Origin: Labia minor
Lineage: Eukaryota; Arthropoda; Insecta; Dermaptera; Spongiphoridae
Direction: 5' to 3'
DNA: 64,000 nt
Assembly (NCBI GenBank): GCA_963082975.1
Contig: OY720349.1
Location: forward strand, 61,564,501-61,628,500
Shown: positions 48,195 through 58,552 of the stretch, one piece after another
Numbering within the stretch: the first letter of the stretch is position 1
How the letters are laid out: each line of letters begins with the position of its first letter
The notes under the pieces: model-generated
The model's database searches: none
The model's input: the letters and a program-made list of their open reading frames with translations, nothing else
What the model was told of the DNA's origin: nothing
Translations under genes and position numbers: made by a program

Positions 48195-48816
48195 CTGGAG
48201 TGTCTCCACTCGACTATCTCGCAATTTGAATTGGATTAAATAACATAATATATTATTTTTAAATTAAATTTAATTAATTATAAATTATAAATAAAAAATA
48301 TTAAACCAGCGCATGTTTGGCTTTTTGTTGATGGCACCAAGGCACGTGTTGGCGCGTGAGATTTGCAGTGTTAAAAAATTAATTCTGGTACTTTCAGCAA
48401 TTCAATCAAGCTGAAATTCTATATATAGCAGTTTTATACAATTATTAATCATGTGAAAAATTATCAAACATATATTTTTATTTTTACGGTCACTTTAGAG
48501 GAAAAAAAATCAAAACGTTGTAGGTAATGACCCTCTTCCGGTTGACCTACATTTCTCAAAAGTTGATAGAAAACTATGAATTTTGAATAATGTCCATGTA
48601 CCAAATTTCATCCTTCTAGCTCAAACCGTTTTTGCGTAATCTTGCCTACATACATACACATACACATACACACACACACATACACACACACACATACACA
48701 CACACAGACACACACACACAGACATTTTTCTCAACCTTAGTGAAAATGATTCAGGAACCTTCAAAACGTATAAAAACTTCAAAATCTCAACATCGAAAAT
48801 AGTATAGTAAGATAGT
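48195..48816 (-). mobile_element. Family A element with expanded microsatellite
   Basis: The left hairpin end is complete. The 5' terminal stem at the right is damaged (AGTATAGTAAGATAGT). The CA/CATA tract at 48650-48722 is the longest in any copy, about 70 bp. The core matches the 13.3-kb copy. Confidence 0.85.
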
Positions 48817-48851
48817 AAAAATAAAAATGTAATGTATAAAATAATAATATA

Positions 48852-49308
48852 CCAGAGTGTGGTGAAAAGTTTCCGGCCTGACCAAGAAAAACGATGTTTT
48901 TAAATTTTTTTTGGCTTTATTTTTCAACATTCAAGATAGCTGGGACCTGTACGATGTTAGCTGAACGTGTGCGAAATATTTTGCACAACCATTGTGTGTG
49001 CAAGTTAGTTGTCGCGTTTGCTAACGTTAGACCAAAAACTGCTTCGAAAAGCCATTTCTACCGACAATTTGGCGCTGTAGGCGTAATCCAAACGAATTTT
49101 TGAAACGAATCATAACTATTGTTGAGACTTAAATTAAATTAAATTTAATTTAATCAATTAATTAATTAATTAATTAAATTAGAACACCGATATGAGAAAT
49201 GTATTAGTGTTGATGGAGATTATGTTGAAAAATAAAGCAAAAAAAAAAAAATTTAAAAACATCGTTTTACTTGGTCAGGCAGGAAAGTTTTCACCCCACC
49301 CTCGTCAG
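48852..49308 (+). mobile_element. Mariner derivative with two similar 3' ends
   Basis: 457 bp between TA at 48850-48851 and 49309-49310. The inverted ends (GAGTGTGGTGAAAAG and GAGGGTGGGGTGAAAAC) are similar for about 75 bp, far longer than usual mariner repeats. The right side encodes RYEKCISVDGDYVEK-stop (49188-49235), a typical mariner transposase C-terminus. The left inverted repeat includes the complement of the VEK-stop coding bases (about 48918-48930). So the left end seems to be an inverted copy of the right end. The middle 200 bp has no recognised coding. Confidence 0.8.
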
Positions 49309-49310
49309 TA

Positions 49311-49578
49311 TTAATTTAAAAAAAATAATGAAATTCTATTATATATTAATTGATATCTAATTATTGAATCTTCAATATATTATATTATATATTATATCTA
49401 ATTAATGAAAAAAAAATATAATTTTTATATAAAATGAATATATATTTAAAAGTTCAATTGAAGAATAATTATAAGAATACAAATTTTTTATATACATATT
49501 AGTATTATTTATAAAAGTAAAATTGAAACCGGTAGTATTCGATTAGCTATTTCCTTTTCAATTTTACTTAATACCATG
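49311..49578. other. AT-rich DNA, no feature
   Basis: Nothing recognised. Confidence 0.45.
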
Positions 49579-49875
49579 TAGGAAGGGGTAGCCAACACGA
49601 GGTCCCCAGGCAACATATGACCCCCAGGAGTCTTATTATGTCCACGGAGCTGGATCAATGGAACATAAATGTTAATTTTATTATACACAAAAAGACAATT
49701 ACATCATTTATGAGTCGTTCTTTTAATATATTATGAAATTATAAATTAAGAGATACATATTTGAAATATCTTTCATGTTTATTTTAATTTATAAATTTTC
49801 AGAAAATATTGGATATCCCTGATATTAGTCAAATAAATCTTATTTAAAAATAAAAATTTATGGGTTACCCTCCTG
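49579..49875. mobile_element. Probable decayed hAT element
   Basis: The left end AGGAAGGGGTAGCCAACA and the following GGTCCCCAGGC and CCCCCAGGAG words resemble hAT termini and their subterminal repeats. A candidate right end is the inverse of CAGGAGGGTAACCCA. I find no matching 8-bp flanks. Confidence 0.4.
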
Positions 49876-49908
49876 CTTTATTATAAGGAAGACTCTAATA
49901 TATATATA

Positions 49909-50194
49909 CAGAGGCGGATTAAACGCCGGGCGGACCGGGCGAATCTTTATTGAACAACAGATCTTTATTCGGCCGTGTTTGAACCCAGACTAACTTAAGA
50001 AAAAATAATCAATTTTGGGTCTCGGCGTCCACAGTAAAAATTATGTATTTTTTACATAAGTACTATATATGTAAGTATAAAACAGCCTAAATTATAATAT
50101 AAACAAAATTTGTCTTTCAATTATAATTGTAAATAACAGAGGGCCCATTTCAATTTTACCCCCCGGGGCCCCAAATCAACTTAATCCGCCACTG
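49909..50194. mobile_element. Non-autonomous hAT-like element in a TA repeat
   Basis: The ends are CAGAGGCGGATTAA and the inverse of CAGTGGCGGATTAA, with TATATATA on both sides (49901-49908, 50195-50202). The flank is a simple repeat, so the duplication is compatible but not informative. CGGGCGGACCGGGCG near the left and CCCCCCGGGGCCCC near the right are unusually GC-rich. Confidence 0.75.
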
Positions 50195-50202
50195 TATATA
50201 TA

Positions 50203-51183
50203 TATATATATATATATCATTTATATATTAATGGATTTAATTTTCATAAATAAAATAACTAAAATATTTCCTAATATTTAAATCAATAAGAATATTTTAA
50301 CATATAATATATTATTTCAAAATAAAATAAATATGTAAATATTTTATTTTTTAAAGATAATTGAGTAACTTTATAATTACAAGCATTAATAGTGATTATC
50401 ATGTTATCACTTTATAAAACAAACTAAATTATATTATGCTGATAGCCTAATTGACTAATAAAATTGTTTGATTGATAAAACTATAATCTGTGACATTAAA
50501 ATGTAATCTTATCTATATTTTTTGATTGACATTTGTGTGTACTGCTACTACATAACTACACAAATACATTTATCCAATCAAAAAAAGAACTTGTGAAAAT
50601 TTCGTCGAGTAATCGTGATTTTAGTTCTTCCTGTATTTGTTATCATCACATGGCTTAAAAATATAGAATAATAATAAAAAATAAAAAGTATAAATAAGTG
50701 TAAACGTCGATGTATATAAGGGAGAAAAAAGAGGAAGAGGGCGTGAGTCTAAAAATAGCTCATCGGAACTAAAACATGCGGATGAGTCAGTCATATGTAA
50801 AAAAAATAACACCTTTCCCTATTTTCTTCCAAAAGTTTTGATTAAATGATTTAGGTATATGATAAATCTATAATTAATTACTTGTAATTAATAAAAATAT
50901 TGATTTTCAAAATAAAAACATAAATTGATTTGAATTTTCGTTTTTATAATATTTTATTTAAATCGAGACCCATATAAATATATTATAAGTATATAACTAA
51001 GTCAAAGTATAAGCAATAAAAAATATATATTGTTATTACAATCGTGATTCGGAGGTATTAATAATAGTTACGGAATTTGAGAAGGAGAATTCAAATCTCA
51101 TCAAGTTTAGAGAAATTTAGTATAAATAATTAATAATAGTTATGAAAAAGGGTATGTTTGCTCAATAATAGATAGATATAGTA
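50203..51183. other. AT-rich DNA, no feature
   Basis: At 51050-51120 a weak tRNA-like phrase (GAGAATTCAAATCTC) could be a decayed SINE box B. Nothing else is recognised. Confidence 0.35.
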
Positions 51184-51484
51184 CATGGGCTGAAAAGTAC
51201 CGGGATTTTTCAATAGGTGACGCCACTAGAAAATGAACATGACTCATTTCGAGAGGCTCATCTGTCACGAGTTTATGTATGAAGTATCATGACATTTCGT
51301 CCATTACAAGCTACAGTCGTTTAAGTGACGCTTCTTTCATCTTCATAAGAAAAATGGAAAAACAGGAATATCGGGACTTGATAAAACAGTGTTTTTAATG
51401 GGAAAAACTTGTGAACAATCATTGCAGTGGTTGCAGGAAAGTTATCCCACATCTGCTCCTTCGAAAACAACAATTTATCAAGAC
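51184..51484 (+). pseudogene. 5' fragment of a mariner with transposase N-terminus
   Basis: After TA (51182-51183) it starts CATGGGCTGAAAAGTACCGG, a typical mariner end. The ATG at 51354 begins MEKQEYRDLIKQCF; one missing T near 51393 shifts the frame. It continues LMGKTCEQSLQWLQESYP then TSAPSKTTIY, the first helix-turn-helix of a mariner transposase. Similarity stops at about 51484 and no right end follows. Confidence 0.8.
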
Positions 51485-51578
51485 GGTAGTACAATATATT
51501 TATTTTCATGTATTTCAAATAATTCCAAAATATAGAGTTAGAAACTTTTCTATTCCTTATAATAATATTCAATTTTTT

Positions 51579-51607
51579 ACTATCTCGCCATGATTCTAGA
51601 CACTCCA
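51579..51607 (+). mobile_element. 29-bp family A remnant with both termini
   Basis: ACTATCTCGCC (the 5' terminus, after a T run) is joined through 10 bp to ACACTCCA (the 3' terminal arm). Everything between the two ends of a family A copy is gone. Confidence 0.55.
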
Positions 51608-53233
51608 ACTTATTTTTATTTACTTTGGTAAAGTATGGACTTGGAGAAATTTCATGTATGTAAGAAAATATTATAATATTTAATAAAGGATTTCTTAAAA
51701 TAGATTTTAAACTTATTTAAAAATATTAAGAATGTAAATAAGATTTTTTTTATAATTTTTCTTTTTTTTACCTGCTAAGGTGAAATTTCATAAATTCAAA
51801 AACTCTTTCCGATGAGTGGATTTGAAACTTAACGGGATTGTTAGTGTTACTTGTTATTAGTAAGGTATTTGGCAATGTCCAAGAAAGTACCCTTCATTCA
51901 CAATTTTCTTTATCTGTAATCTTATAGAATCAGCAAAATAATTTTAACTTTTTAGGTCAGTTGTCTGTCAAACTTTCTTTGTCATTCTTATCTTGTAGGA
52001 AATGTCAAATATGTTTTCAGAGACACAAAATTTAACTTATATTATTTTCAATATTTGATTTCTGATGTGTTTTGGATTTTTTTTTTTCGAGAAGGAGAAA
52101 GCTCGATTTAAATTTAAAAATAAGTATGAATTCATGTCGCATATTTCTAAAAAATTTTTGTAATTGAAATTTATAATTAATGTTAATTTTTTTGTATTAT
52201 AAAAGCACTTTTTTATTTTTCAATTTTTTTGACATGTGTATAAATATAGTTTAAAATTCTCAGGCCCTATTGCGACTCCTTCCATTTATGTCTGCTGAAA
52301 TTATTGTAATTTTGTAATATTAATTATTAATAATTGAAAGTTATAGATCAAAATAATATTTTGTATACTCATAAAGAATTTGAATCCTAACTGTAAATCT
52401 TGTACGAATTAAAAACAACTTAAGGACATAGGTACAAATAAATGACAAAAGGGTATAAAAAGAGTGGAATTTACCTGGTTAAACATCGTTGAATTAGATC
52501 AGGTAATAATTTTCTCTTTATGAATTTTGTAAAGATCGTCTATCATCTCTTCAGTGAGTCGTTATCGTTTATGTTTTAATTAGTCTGCCTTTGCCTACCT
52601 GGTCGTTATTTTCTTAAAAATGCCTGGCAGCACCCGTTGTTCTAGGCTTGGTCCCTTTTCTGGTTGTCAATCGTTCATAAATCCAGCAGACACTCGACGC
52701 CTGTCACAGCAACGAGGAAGAGAGAACGGGCCACCCGTGCCATCCCTTCACCCCTCCTCTAAGCCTGTCGTTTAGGGAGAGGGATTCACAATGCCAAGCA
52801 ATAACATCCCTGGAGCACCTTTTGAATGTAAATTATTTTAACAAGCTTGAACCAAACAACCATCAACCCACTACCCCACCACAATCTATTACAAATATTC
52901 CACATACATTTTAATCTTATAACCAAATGATAAACCAAAAAATTAGAAATAAATTTTATATCTTAAAAAAAAATTAACTTATTAATTAAATCATTTTAAT
53001 TATATATTTAATTTCATTAAACGAATGAAATATAATTCAAATATGAAATATGATGATAATAATAATGATATTAAATAAATAATAATTAAATATATAATAT
53101 ATATAATTCTGAAAAAATAAATTAAAAACTGTAAACCTAATCGGATAAAACAATTTATGTTTATCGATAACTGATCAACAAATAAATATACGATATATGA
53201 ATATATATTAAAATCAAATAATATGTTGATATA
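51608..53233. other. Unannotated DNA with a GC-richer block at 52560-52830
   Basis: The block contains AAATGCCTGGCAGCACCC, GACACTCGACGCCTGTCAC and GGGCCACCCGTGCCATCCC, with no repeat relative in the window and no long reading frame. It may be host exon or regulatory DNA. The flanks are AT-rich. Confidence 0.35.
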
Positions 53234-53615
53234 CTTAACGCACTATATAAGCAACCTGTCTATAAGTAACATTCTTTCTAAGCAACCACTATCGAGCAAC
53301 TTTTTTTTAGTTTAACTGTTCTGAATAACCAACTTATTTTTTTCAAGCTAAATATTTGATTTGGCTGTTGTTCACAACATATCATCAAATGGTAAAAAAT
53401 TATGTTATTGGAATATGTTTCTGTTTTGTGCTGCCAGTATTGAAGTTAATTTCTATTAATTAGAATAGTTATTAGAATTTATGTTATTTTTTGTTAATTA
53501 ATTAATTAATATTTTTGTACTTAAAATTCAATTTTTCCCTATAAGCAACTTTTCCCAATAAGAAACTTTTTATTGAAATTGGTTCAAATGAGTTGCTTAT
53601 ATAGAGCGTTCACTG
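53234..53615. mobile_element. pogo/Tigger-like MITE with iterated end motif
   Basis: 382 bp between TA at 53232-53233 and 53616-53617. The ends are CTTAACGCACTATATAAGCA and the inverse of CAGTGAACGCTCTATATAAG. The motif TATAAGCAAC recurs as TATAAGTAAC, CTAAGCAACC, CGAGCAAC and again inverted near the right end. The terminus type (CAGT...CTATATAA) is as in pogo-group elements. Noncoding. Confidence 0.7.
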
Positions 53616-54414
53616 TACCATATATATATTGAGATTTTGAGTTAACCAATTGAAGTTAACCAATTGAAGTTAACCAATTATAGTAAAAATTAAATAAGAT
53701 ATTCTATTTTATTTTTTTTTTTATTTTTAAAAAAAAATATTTTCCTAATATGGAAGAAATTTTCAATTATTTTTTTAAAATCCTTAATAAAATAATTCAA
53801 TTAATTTATATTTTCTTTTGTTTCAGGTATGGATATACAATTTTAATTCTCATTTTAAACTAATATACTTAAAAAAATGAATTCCGTGATGTAAGTATTC
53901 CTTTGTTTAATTTTGGATTAATATTTTATATTTTTATTTACTTTTTCATTTAATGATGAGATTAAGTTTAAAAAAAGAATAAAATAATATATATATAAAA
54001 AAATTTTATAAAAAAAACGTTTTTTTCATGGACTAAAAAGAATAAAATAATTTTTCTACAAGCCTGACAGTTTATGGATGAATTGCTTCATATTCAACTA
54101 AAAACATTGGGCGCATTTAATTTTATTTATTTGTATGAAATATCAAGTCAAATTTTTGTAATAATAAAAATTTTATTAAACACATAAACTGACAATTTTT
54201 TTTATTATGCAATAAAATTGATAGATTAAGAGCTAAGAAATTAATCTTTTATTATTTTTCACTGTAATATATTTATATCAAGTATGTATAACAAAATTTA
54301 AAACAATTTTTATTAAATTTACATTATCAATCAAATCCAAACGATCCAACGATTATATTAGAAGAAATAGTGTTACTTGTTAATGAAGAGTTTTAGTGTG
54401 GTATGTATGTAATA

Positions 54415-55340
54415 GGTTGGGGAAAAAGAAATCCATTATTTTTACGTGAACTTCAAGACTTTATTTAACATGTTTTGCATTGTCGGATTTAGGTCAAATA
54501 TGCACCATTTTGTTCTATAATTTGTTGCCATTTTAATGGTAGCTTCATTATGCCTCTCTCATAAAAGTCTTGGTCCTTATTAGCGAAAAACTCCAGCAAT
54601 TGATTTTCACACTCTTCCCTTGATGCCAATTTCTTATCACTAAAACACGCTTTGACCACGATCGCTTTCGCATAATGTTGTCGTATGTGACCCATTTCTC
54701 ATCCCCAGTCACCATCCGTTTAAGAAATGGGTTGATTTCATTAAGTTTGGCCAAGGCTTCGCAGATGGAAATTCGATCCATCATGTTTTTTGGTGTTAAT
54801 TGGTGTGTCACCCAAACATCAAGCTTTTTTTTAAACCCAGCTTTGTGCAAATGGTTTAAAACTGTTTTGTGGTCGATCTTTAACTCCTGGGCGATGCTAC
54901 GACTACTAACATGCCGGTCCACTTCGATGATTTCAGTGACTTTGTCGACATTTTCGACGACGGGCCTGCCTGTGCGAGGGGCATCCTTAACGTCAAAAAT
55001 ACCCGAACGGAATCGACGAAACCAAAATTGCGCGTAATTAGCTGTTACAGTATCGGGACCATAAACACTATTCACATTTTCAGCCGCCTGACTTGCATTT
55101 TCGCCCTTATCAAAGAAAAACTGTAAAATGTACCGAATTTTCTCTTTGTTGACTTCCATCTTTAACGCCGTGTAACTCAGAACTGAATGGACAAAACAAA
55201 AAACTGCAAACGAATTCTTTTAGTGCGAACTGTTACCTTGACAACGAGCATAAATTTGAAATTGTTTGATCGATAATTTACGAGATATCGATCACTACAG
55301 CCATCTACCGAAAAAATAATGGATTTCTTTTTCCCCAACC
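54415..55340 (-). mobile_element. Internally deleted mariner transposon
   Basis: 926 bp between TA at 54413-54414 and 55341-55342. The terminal inverted repeats are perfect for about 29 bp, beginning GGTTGGGGAAAAAGAAATCC. The transposase pseudogene inside is on the minus strand. Confidence 0.95.
54489..55159 (-). pseudogene. Mariner transposase, catalytic core deleted
   Basis: The start at 55159 (MEVNKEKIRYILQFFFDKG) gives an intact frame of about 160 residues. It has two helix-turn-helix units (SAQ-type RSIAQELKIDHKTVLNHL in the second), WVTHQLTPKN and VTGDEKW with the first catalytic Asp. After RSWSK the middle of the catalytic domain is deleted, with both remaining Asp residues. A shifted frame (54695-54489) supplies the C-terminus DQDFYERGIMKLPLKWQ, ending at 54489. 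The motif set matches irritans- or cecropia-like mariners. Confidence 0.92.
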
Positions 55341-55615
55341 TAATATATATTAATATATAAATTATAGCTCCATAAAGGAATTTAATTGCATAGAAATCAA
55401 ATGAAAATTTATCCGTTAGATGGCGTAATTGAAAATTCAAATTTTAAACCAATTAATCGCTAATTACATTACAATTATATTTCTTCCATGCCTTCTAGAG
55501 ATCCATTGAAATATCTATAAAAATTTTCAAAAGTCTATCTAAATTTAGAGTTGATGGAAAATCGATTTCAATATGTCATAAGAGCGAACAGACAGACTGA
55601 CAGACTTGAATCGAA

Positions 55616-56058
55616 GTTGATAAAAATGTATTATTATAAAAAAATCGTATGAAACGAACAAAACTAAATCCTCGTGAGTATCCTGAAAGGCCAACAACTA
55701 GTTAGCAATTGTGACCTTCATGCCTTTTACAAATTTTATTATTGTTATTTTTCCAATTATTTAAAATAAATGTATAATTTACTTTACTTTAATAGATGTA
55801 AAATATACTTTACGAGTTATGAGTTTTATCGGTTTGGGCAGATATTAGAAAAGACTAAGAAATATAAAATTTCCAAAATCATCCATTTTTAAGGATAATT
55901 AGTCTCTAATATTTCATCGGTAGTTTAATTATGAAATATTTGTATTAAATATTTATTTTTCAAATTTTTATTTTTTAAATAATATAAAATAAAAATAAAA
56001 TTTTATATCAACACAGAGATTCAAACATTTTTTATCAGGATTTTGATAGAACTTTCAT
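55616..56058. other. AT-rich DNA, no feature
   Basis: Nothing recognised beyond a short GACAGACTGACAGAC phrase at the left edge. Confidence 0.4.
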
Positions 56059-56061
56059 ATT

Positions 56062-57222
56062 AAGGTAATGGCACCTATAGATGACATGGCACCTATAGAT
56101 AACACTTTTGAATTTAAACTAAAAAAATAAGCAAATTTTAAAACATACGCGGAATTTTTTTTTTTTAAATGATAGTTTTGTTTTTCCACCACCTGAGATA
56201 TCCTACAATAATACAATAAGTCGCCCTATTTTTTTTCTTTTAACTTGAAAAGCAGAAAGGATCGTCAACAATTGATTTTTTCAACAAATCTTAAAGATAA
56301 CCTTAAGGGAAGTAATGTTCTTAATTAGTATTTTATGTTTTTATTTTTATATTTATCAATAATTTAATAACTACATTATAAAATAGAGTTAATATAGATA
56401 TAAATCACTTCAATTTAAACACCTAATTTTTAAAAGTATCTTTTTTATCAACGGTGTCATCTATAGGTGCTCCTAAAAATTGTTTTTCCTATAGATGACA
56501 GCAATTTCAGCTATAAGTAGGTTTTTAAAAAAATTGTCTATTATATTAATAGATGTAAAGAGTAGATAATTTTATATAATTCACAACCAAGTTGCATGTC
56601 TGAATAAAGGTGACACTGTTTTATCTTTAGGTTTTTCATTGTCAGAAAATTTTTTTCTGTTCCAGAACTTCAAACACTATTTTTTTGAAAATTTTTTTAA
56701 ATTACTCTGTTCTCAATGTATAAATAAAAATGCATAATTAAAAAAAGATTTGTTTAAAATCAATTTTTTATTTTATTATAATAATCAGCTAAAAATAAAA
56801 TCAATCACAATAAATATATCTAATGTATCATTATATGAAACCTGATTTTTTTATTATAACTAAAGTTAAAGCAGCAACAAGGTGTTGGAAAGATGTTTTA
56901 CTTTGTAAATAAATAAGTTGAAGATAAAGAGAGCAAGCGAAGTGAAAAAAAGTAGATGTCATCTTTGGGTTCCATAATTGTCATCATTAGGTTCCACCAA
57001 AATTTTTGGTGTCATCTATAGGTGCCATTTGATTACTTTGAAAAAAAATTATATCTCCTCTTAAACTCATATAAAAGTTTAAAATATTTATCCTGGTGAT
57101 AAAAGGTAAGATAAGCTTTATAATAACCAAAAGATTTTTTTTGTGAGACGTATAGTTTCAGTTTTATAAAAGAAAATAGCGACAAGAGCGCTTAAAATGT
57201 CATCTATTGGTGCCATTACCTT
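56062..57222. mobile_element. 1.16-kb TIR element with iterated 'CTATAGATGACA' motif
   Basis: The terminal inverted repeats are about 25 bp: AAGGTAATGGCACCTATAGA on the left and AAGGTAATGGCACCAATAGA on the inverted right. A 3-bp ATT flank on both sides (56059-56061, 57223-57225) is a possible target duplication. The phrase GGCACCTATAGATGACA or close variants occurs about eight times: forward at 56068, 56090 and 56490, inverted at 56454, 56957, 56985, 57010 and 57197. No coding sequence is present. The superfamily is not determined. A 3-bp duplication would suit PIF/Harbinger. Confidence 0.7.
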
Positions 57223-57225
57223 ATT

Positions 57226-58118
57226 TAATTTTAAAAAAATGAGCTAAATATTTTAAAGTTCTCTATAACAATAATGGCTTTTAAAATTTGACATCTTCAA
57301 GTAATATACGTTTATAATATAAATTTATACAAAATTATTACAAAAATTAAATTAGGAGAGTAATATTTACTATTGACTTTTAAAACTAAGTTACAAAGTT
57401 CACTTGGCCGATTTAAATATATTGAGTAATCGTACAGGTTCTAAGTTAAATAAATCATATTTCTATCAATAATTTATGTTCTTGGTAATGGTTCTTGGTA
57501 ATATCTATATATCTATATATATATATACTCATACCCTGTACTAATATAATCTCATTGACAAATGGTATTTTCAATGTCATACAAATGTGATTTACTTTTC
57601 TTCTTGCGGTCTGATAAGTAATCATTGTGTCATTTTTATCAGTGACTGTTTCTTCTTTAAGTAATCTTGGAACATTTCAAATGAAGACAGATCAAGCCTG
57701 AAAGTCAGGATGAAAATAACTGAAAACATGAAAACTCCCCCTTAGGCTTGAATTTTGATCTTATCTAACGAATTGTCATGATAGAAAAGGAATTTAAGAA
57801 ACCTAAGACGAGTAAAGAAAATGGAAAACAAGATGACTGTGTGACACTAATAGGATTTCAGCCAGAGAGAAAATTGTCGAAATTGATTGATAAAAGAATA
57901 TTACAATACACGAAAGGAGATAGAACAGAAATGAAAAATATGGCCGTGAGAAGAAACGTTGCGTATCGGAATGGAAAGTCTCGAAGATTGGAAAATGTAA
58001 TATACATGTTTAATGATAGAAATTTAGATACTAAAGGATTTATCTTTATATATATATATATTTATAAAGTAAAAATATTATGGATTATTTTATAATTTCG
58101 AGGAACCTTCTCAATAAG
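57226..58118. other. AT-rich DNA; unassigned 105-codon frame
   Basis: 57778-58095 (+) encodes a Lys/Arg-rich stretch (KEFKKPKTSKENGKQDD and so on) that grades into a low-complexity Ile/Tyr tail over a TA repeat. There is no known domain, no flanking splice signals I trust and no upstream promoter signal. Confidence 0.3.
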
Positions 58119-58120
58119 TA

Positions 58121-58550
58121 AAGAGACAAATAGCTCAAAAACGGTTAATTTGATTCTTACAAAATTCAGGCTATTTTTCAACATAATCACCCCCTCCCCC
58201 CACCTCAGCTATGCACTTGTCTCTTCTTTCTTGAAGCTTCCTAATTCCCTTGGCGAAGAATTCTTTTGATTTACACCAAAGCCACTTTTGCACTGCTTCC
58301 TTATCTCACTGATTGATAGCAAATCTTGAAACAGTGAACAAGAAAATCAGATGGGGCGAGGTCGGGGTTGTAGACAGGATGAGGCAGGACCTCACAACCC
58401 TATTTTTGAAGCTTATTACGGATCAGCTTAGGAAGATGCAAGAAAGATGGGACAAGAGTATAATTGTCGGGGAGGGGTGATTATTTCAAAAATAGTCTCA
58501 ATTTTGTAAGAATCAAATATGGGGTTTTGGAGCTGTAAGCATTTGTCTCA
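58121..58550 (-). mobile_element. Mariner derivative with C-terminal transposase relic
   Basis: 430 bp between TA at 58119-58120 and 58551-58552. Long imperfect inverted ends share GAGACAAAT and ATTTGATTCTTACAAAATT. On the minus strand, EVLPHPVYNPDLAPSDF (third catalytic Asp, about 58395-58345) is followed after frame damage by KSKEFFAKGIRKLQERRDKC and GGGGDYVEK-stop (58171). The N-terminus and first two Asp residues are gone. Sharing of the outer part of the coding end by both termini recalls the element at 48.9 kb. Confidence 0.8.
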
Positions 58551-58552
58551 TA

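Larger units (their letters stand above)
53998..55615 (-). repeat. Dispersed repeat copy 1, split around a mariner
   Basis: 53998-54328 and 55455-55615 match, in inverse order and orientation, one continuous 0.5-kb sequence at 59335-59830. Shared phrases include GCATTTAATTTTATTTAT, TTAAGAGCTAAGAAATTAAT and TAGAGATCCATTGAAATATC. The mariner at 54415-55340 lies in the gap, together with about 200 bp not found in copy 2. Neither terminus of this repeat is defined. Confidence 0.7.

Noticed and set aside
49901..50202. Firm 8-bp target duplication for the hAT-like element at 49909
   Set aside because: TATATATA flanks lie within a TA microsatellite, so identity on both sides is expected by chance; reported only as compatible.
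57778..58095. 105-codon + open frame with a Lys/Arg-rich start
   Set aside because: No recognisable domain, a low-complexity tail over a TA repeat, and no supporting splice or promoter signal. Left as unassigned.
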